Positions 59,247 to 64,000 of a DNA stretch of 64,000 nucleotides are shown here, in pieces (within the stretch, counting starts at the first letter, position 1; every line of letters begins with the position of its first letter). The translations under genes were made by a program, and so were the position numbers. The notes under the pieces are model-generated. The model saw only the letters and a list, made by a program, of their open reading frames with translations. It ran no database searches and was not told the DNA's origin. Source of the stretch: Streptomyces sp. NBC_00510 (GTDB lineage: Bacteria; Actinomycetota; Actinomycetes; Streptomycetales; Streptomycetaceae); the NCBI GenBank assembly GCA_036013505.1, contig CP107851.1:5544001-5608000 (forward strand), given 5' to 3'.

Positions 59247-59743
59247 GCGTGCTGCGGACCGCCGTGCAGAAGGTGTCGTCGACCCGGGCGTTCGCCAGGG
59301 TCGGGCCGCATGTCGTCCCGGCGGTGGACCGGTTCGTGCACCGGGCGACCCGCGGCAGGGTGCTGCTCAGCGCGCGGATGCTGCCCGGTTTGGTGCTCAC
59401 CGCCACCGGCGCGCGCAGCGGGCTGCCCCGGCGCACCCCGCTGGCCTGCATGCCCGAGGAGGGCGGGACCTTCGTGCTGGTCGGCAGCAACTTCGGGCGC
59501 ACGGAACACCCGGCGTGGACGGGGAACCTGCTGAAGCACCCCGACGCGGAGGTCAGCTGGCGCGGCCGGGACATCGCGGTCCGGGCGGAGTTGCTGACGG
59601 GCGGGGAGCGCGAGGCGGTGTGGGCGGCGCTGCTGGAGTTCTGGCCGCCGTACGCGACCTACGCGCGGCGCGTGGAGCGACGGATCCGGTTGTTCCGGCT
59701 CGTCCCCAGGGAGCCGGGCGGCGGCAGGGCCGTGGAGCCGTAG
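59243..59743 (+). CDS. Deazaflavin (F420)-dependent nitroreductase-fold protein
   Basis: A 166-residue Ddn/DUF385-family split-barrel protein. Motifs: MLPGLVLTATGARSGLPRRT (F420 contact strand), GTFVLVGSNFGRTEHPAWTG and NLLKHPDAEVSWRGRDIAVR. Members use reduced F420 to reduce quinones, enones and nitro groups. Four-base overlap with the preceding ACAD suggests a role in the same pathway, for instance reducing an activated double bond. A strong hairpin follows. Confidence 0.9.
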   Translation: MSVLRTAVQKVSSTRAFARVGPHVVPAVDRFVHRATRGRVLLSARMLPGLVLTATGARSGLPRRTPLACMPEEGGTFVLVGSNFGRTEHPAWTGNLLKHPDAEVSWRGRDIAVRAELLTGGEREAVWAALLEFWPPYATYARRVERRIRLFRLVPREPGGGRAVEP

Positions 59744-59771
59744 AGCCGTAGGGCGGAGCCCCCGGAAAGGA

Positions 59772-59830
59772 CAACGCGGGCGCCAGGGCCGGCAACCTCC
59801 CCCGAGGACCGGTCGGCGCCCGCGTCGTTG
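59772..59830. terminator. Long-stem terminator between converging F420-reductase and TetR genes
   Basis: ACGCGGGCGCC (59774-59784) pairs perfectly with GGCGCCCGCGT (59815-59825), extended by CAA/TTG on the far side of a small bulge. It separates the island's right-most operon from the TetR gene and probably terminates both. Confidence 0.75.
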
Positions 59831-59896
59831 CAGGCAGGACTTCGACGTGAACGTAGATCAACAATGCCGCCGGAGGCGGGCGTCAGCGCCGCGGCG

Positions 59897-60544
59897 TCAC
59901 CGCGTCGGCTTCTTGCCCGTCACACCGAGGTGCACCAGCAGCGAGAGGTTCGGCTTCAGCTCGGCCTGTTTGACGCCCCAGCTCTGGAAGCCCTTCTGGT
60001 GCGCGGCGACCGCGGCGAGCATGGCCACGAGGGATCCGGCGACGGCTGCCGGGCTGACATCCTTGTCGACGCGGCCCTTGCCCTGGAGCTCCTTGATCGA
60101 GTCGGAAAGGGAGTTGGTGAGGGGGTTGAGGATCTTCATGCGGATCTTGTAGAACCGCTTGTCCCCTTCGGCCGCGCCCAGGTCGACGACGCGCAGGATG
60201 GCGTCGTGCTTGCGCCAGAAGGAGAGGAAGCCCTCGACCAGTTCCTCCGCCGCCGTGGCGCCGGACTTGCCGGCCCAGGAGCGGCCGGCGACGAGGTCCG
60301 TCAGCGCGGCCCCCTCCTTGGCCATCTCCTCGGCGAGCTCGAGGACGGCGCCCTCGACGTCGGGGAAGTATTGGTAGAACGTTGCGGGGGAGGTACCCGC
60401 CATCCGGGCGACGTCGATGACCTTGACGTCCCGGTACGGCGACGTGCTGAGCATTTCGCCGAGGCAGTCGAGCAGCTTCTGCCGCGTCGCCTGTCCCCGG
60501 CGCCCTGCCACACGGCCGTCGACGGTGCGAACTTGTCCTGTCAT
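59897..60544 (-). CDS. TetR/AcrR-family transcriptional regulator, candidate repressor of the island
   Basis: A 215-residue TetR protein. The helix-turn-helix is at about residues 20-66 (ATRQKLLDCLGEMLSTSPYR, VKVIDVARMAGTSPATFYQY then FPDVEGAV). An all-helical ligand domain follows (EELVEGFLSFWRKHDAILRV; AVAGSLVAMLAAVAAHQKGF). It is convergent with the last catabolic operon and divergent from the kbpA-afsK side. A degenerate copy of the island's operator (60538-60552) overlaps its start codon, consistent with autoregulation. From memory a TetR gene also lies here in S. coelicolor. Ligand likely an acyl-CoA; inference. Confidence 0.9.
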   Translation of the reverse strand: MTGQVRTVDGRVAGRRGQATRQKLLDCLGEMLSTSPYRDVKVIDVARMAGTSPATFYQYFPDVEGAVLELAEEMAKEGAALTDLVAGRSWAGKSGATAAEELVEGFLSFWRKHDAILRVVDLGAAEGDKRFYKIRMKILNPLTNSLSDSIKELQGKGRVDKDVSPAAVAGSLVAMLAAVAAHQKGFQSWGVKQAELKPNLSLLVHLGVTGKKPTR

Positions 60545-60552
60545 GCCGTCAG
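60538..60552. promoter_or_regulatory. Degenerate shared-operator copy at the TetR start
   Basis: CTGTCATGCCGTCAG keeps one perfect half-site (CGTCAG) and the 3-bp spacing, with 4 of 6 matches in the other half. It spans the TetR ATG (60542-60544). Confidence 0.45.
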
Positions 60553-60737
60553 TTTACGGGCTGGTGATCAGCGCGCGATTCGGTGCCTGCAAATGGGGAA
60601 GGCCATGTGTTCGATTTCTCCTCGGGCGCGGCGGGGGATCCGCCGATAACGTGTCAAGTCAGACACTCCGTCGATCCACGCGAATCCCCACGTGAATCGG
60701 GATCGCCAGCCGCATCACCGGACGAATCGAGGACGAG

Positions 60738-61538
60738 ATGGCCGCGCACCCCGACGGCACCCCCTGCTGGGCCGACGCCATGCTCAACGACCTGGAGGCC
60801 GGCAAGCGCTTCTACGGCGGACTGCTCGGCTGGACCTTCGGGCAGGGGGAGGAGCAGTACGGCCAGTACACCCAGGCGTACGGCCCGGACGGGAAGAACG
60901 TCGCGGCACTCTCCCCCAAGCCGGACGGCCGGATGCCGACGGTGTGGAACCTCTACCTCGCCTCCTCCGACATCCGGGCCACCGCGGGCAGGATCCGTGA
61001 CTCGGGCGGTCAACTCATCATGGAGCCCATGCCCGTTGGGCCCTTCGGCACGATGCTCATGGCGGCCGACCCGGGCGGCGCGGTGTTCGGGGTGTGGCAG
61101 GCCGGCACGCACGGCGGCTTCGAGGTGACCGGCGTCCCGGGCTCCTACATCTGGACCGAGGTCTACACGCGCGAGACCGAGCGGACCGACCCCTTCTACG
61201 AGGAGGTCTTCGGTTTCGGCAGCAAGCGGATCGAGGACGAGGCCATCGACTTCCGGATCTTCGTCCCCGAGGGCGAGGAGGTCACCCCCGACAAGGCGGT
61301 CCTCGGCCGCTTCCGGATGGGGGAGGGCTTCCCGCAGGAACTGCCCGCCCACTTCGTCGTCTACTTCGCCGTCTCCGACGCCGACCGCGCCGCGGAGGCG
61401 GTCGCGCGGCTCGGGGGCCGGGTCACGATGGGTCCGATGGATTCGCCTTTCGGCCGTTTCCTCCTGGCGAGCGACGACCAGGGTGCCCATTTCGCCCTGA
61501 TCGATCCCGGTACCACGGTCGGTGAGAAGCCGTCCTGA
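60738..61538 (+). CDS. kbpA: Two-domain VOC (glyoxalase-fold) protein, probable AfsK-binding protein KbpA
   Basis: A 266-residue protein of two vicinal-oxygen-chelate domains: about 10-122 (CWADAMLNDLEAGKRFYGGL, LLGWTF, GPFGTMLMAADPGGAVFGVW) and 135-258 (SYIWTEVYTRETERTDPFYE, EVFGFG, FLLASDDQGAHFALIDPG). It lies directly upstream of afsK in the same direction. From memory, S. coelicolor KbpA, which binds AfsK and inhibits its autophosphorylation, is encoded next to afsK and has about 250 residues. The name rests on that position and size. An enzymatic glyoxalase or dioxygenase role is not excluded. Confidence 0.7.
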   Translation: MAAHPDGTPCWADAMLNDLEAGKRFYGGLLGWTFGQGEEQYGQYTQAYGPDGKNVAALSPKPDGRMPTVWNLYLASSDIRATAGRIRDSGGQLIMEPMPVGPFGTMLMAADPGGAVFGVWQAGTHGGFEVTGVPGSYIWTEVYTRETERTDPFYEEVFGFGSKRIEDEAIDFRIFVPEGEEVTPDKAVLGRFRMGEGFPQELPAHFVVYFAVSDADRAAEAVARLGGRVTMGPMDSPFGRFLLASDDQGAHFALIDPGTTVGEKPS

Positions 61539-61578
61539 ACGCGCGCGGATCCGCAACCGAATCAAAGGTAATCGCGTG

Positions 61579-61609
61579 TCGACACCGCCCCGGGTTCGCA
61601 ACTGATACT
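61579..61609 (+). promoter_or_regulatory. Possible promoter of the afsK gene
   Basis: TCGACA (61579-61584) and TGATACT (61603-61609) are spaced 18-19 bp in the 135-bp gap before the kinase gene. They resemble -35 and -10 elements of a vegetative promoter, with one mismatch in the -35. Confidence 0.35.
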
Positions 61610-61673
61610 CATCCCAGGAAGAATCAGGGACGGACCCCGGGATGGGGGGAACCCACGGGGAGGTGGCAGGGCA

Positions 61674-64000
<2,327 letters not shown>

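Noticed and set aside
33978..59743. Cholesterol catabolic cluster (kstR regulon)
   Set aside because: No ring-degrading kstD, kshA or hsaC genes and no KstR-type AAC-N2-GTT operators seen; only the acyl-CoA logic is similar, so no sterol substrate is claimed.
60656..60671. GTGTC/GACAC inverted repeat upstream of the VOC gene as another shared operator
   Set aside because: Arms and spacing differ from CTGACG-N3-CGTCAG; no support as a member of the set.

Overview
This window is a very GC-rich actinobacterial chromosome segment, almost certainly Streptomyces. Evidence includes third-position GC, many GTG starts, 4-bp ATGA/GTGA couplings, mycothiol- and F420-type enzymes, and the gene order itself. 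From memory, the backbone (serC ... citrate synthase-pdxH ... SIS protein-dmdR1 ... purU ... sigma/STAS ... kbpA-afsK) follows S. coelicolor between serC (SCO4366) and afsK (SCO4423). No tRNA, rRNA, insertion sequence, prophage or CRISPR array was seen.

Region 1 (1-29.6 kb) is conserved backbone. It holds an HxlR regulator divergent from a quinone reductase, a Uma2 nuclease-fold protein, a D-lactate/glycolate dehydrogenase-like FAD/Fe-S enzyme, serC, a secreted propeller, a DsbA-like protein, a lipase-like hydrolase, an aldo/keto reductase, a CBS protein, thpR, citrate synthase, pdxH, a PAS/GAF sensor, a SIS protein divergent from dmdR1, an alpha/beta hydrolase behind a LexA-box-like palindrome, purU, an orphan solute-binding lipoprotein, a DATQ-repeat membrane protein, an HTH/TPR regulator, an ABC exporter, and an ECF sigma factor coupled to a zinc-finger protein beside a STAS antagonist.

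Region 2 (29.6-34 kb) pairs a hyaluronan-synthase-like GT2 with a membrane-anchored CBM3-like/GH16-like protein. A textbook CRP-type palindrome (TGTGA-N6-TCACA) lies upstream. A TPR protein follows.

Region 3 (34-59.7 kb) is an acyl-CoA catabolic island. It encodes two CoA ligases, four acyl-CoA dehydrogenases (one a short partner subunit), enoyl-CoA hydratase, an HSD17B4-like SDR, ALDH, ADH, amidohydrolase, cyclase, flavin reductase, flavin monooxygenase, DoxX, a DUF35 protein, and a thiolase-fold protein lacking the usual loading cysteine. Eight copies of one palindrome, CTGACG-N3-CGTCAG, lie almost only in the promoters of these units. A weaker ninth copy overlaps the start codon of the TetR gene at the island's right edge. 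This looks like one regulon with its own repressor, and it is the main finding. The substrate is unknown. The short/long dehydrogenase pair and the DUF35/thiolase-fold set recall actinobacterial degradation of sterol side chains or other branched acyl-CoAs.

Region 4 (59.9-64 kb) has the TetR gene, a two-domain VOC protein (probably KbpA) and the Ser/Thr kinase AfsK, cut by the window end about 24 residues short. With the start chosen here, an activation-loop threonine falls at position 168, matching the published AfsK autophosphorylation site.
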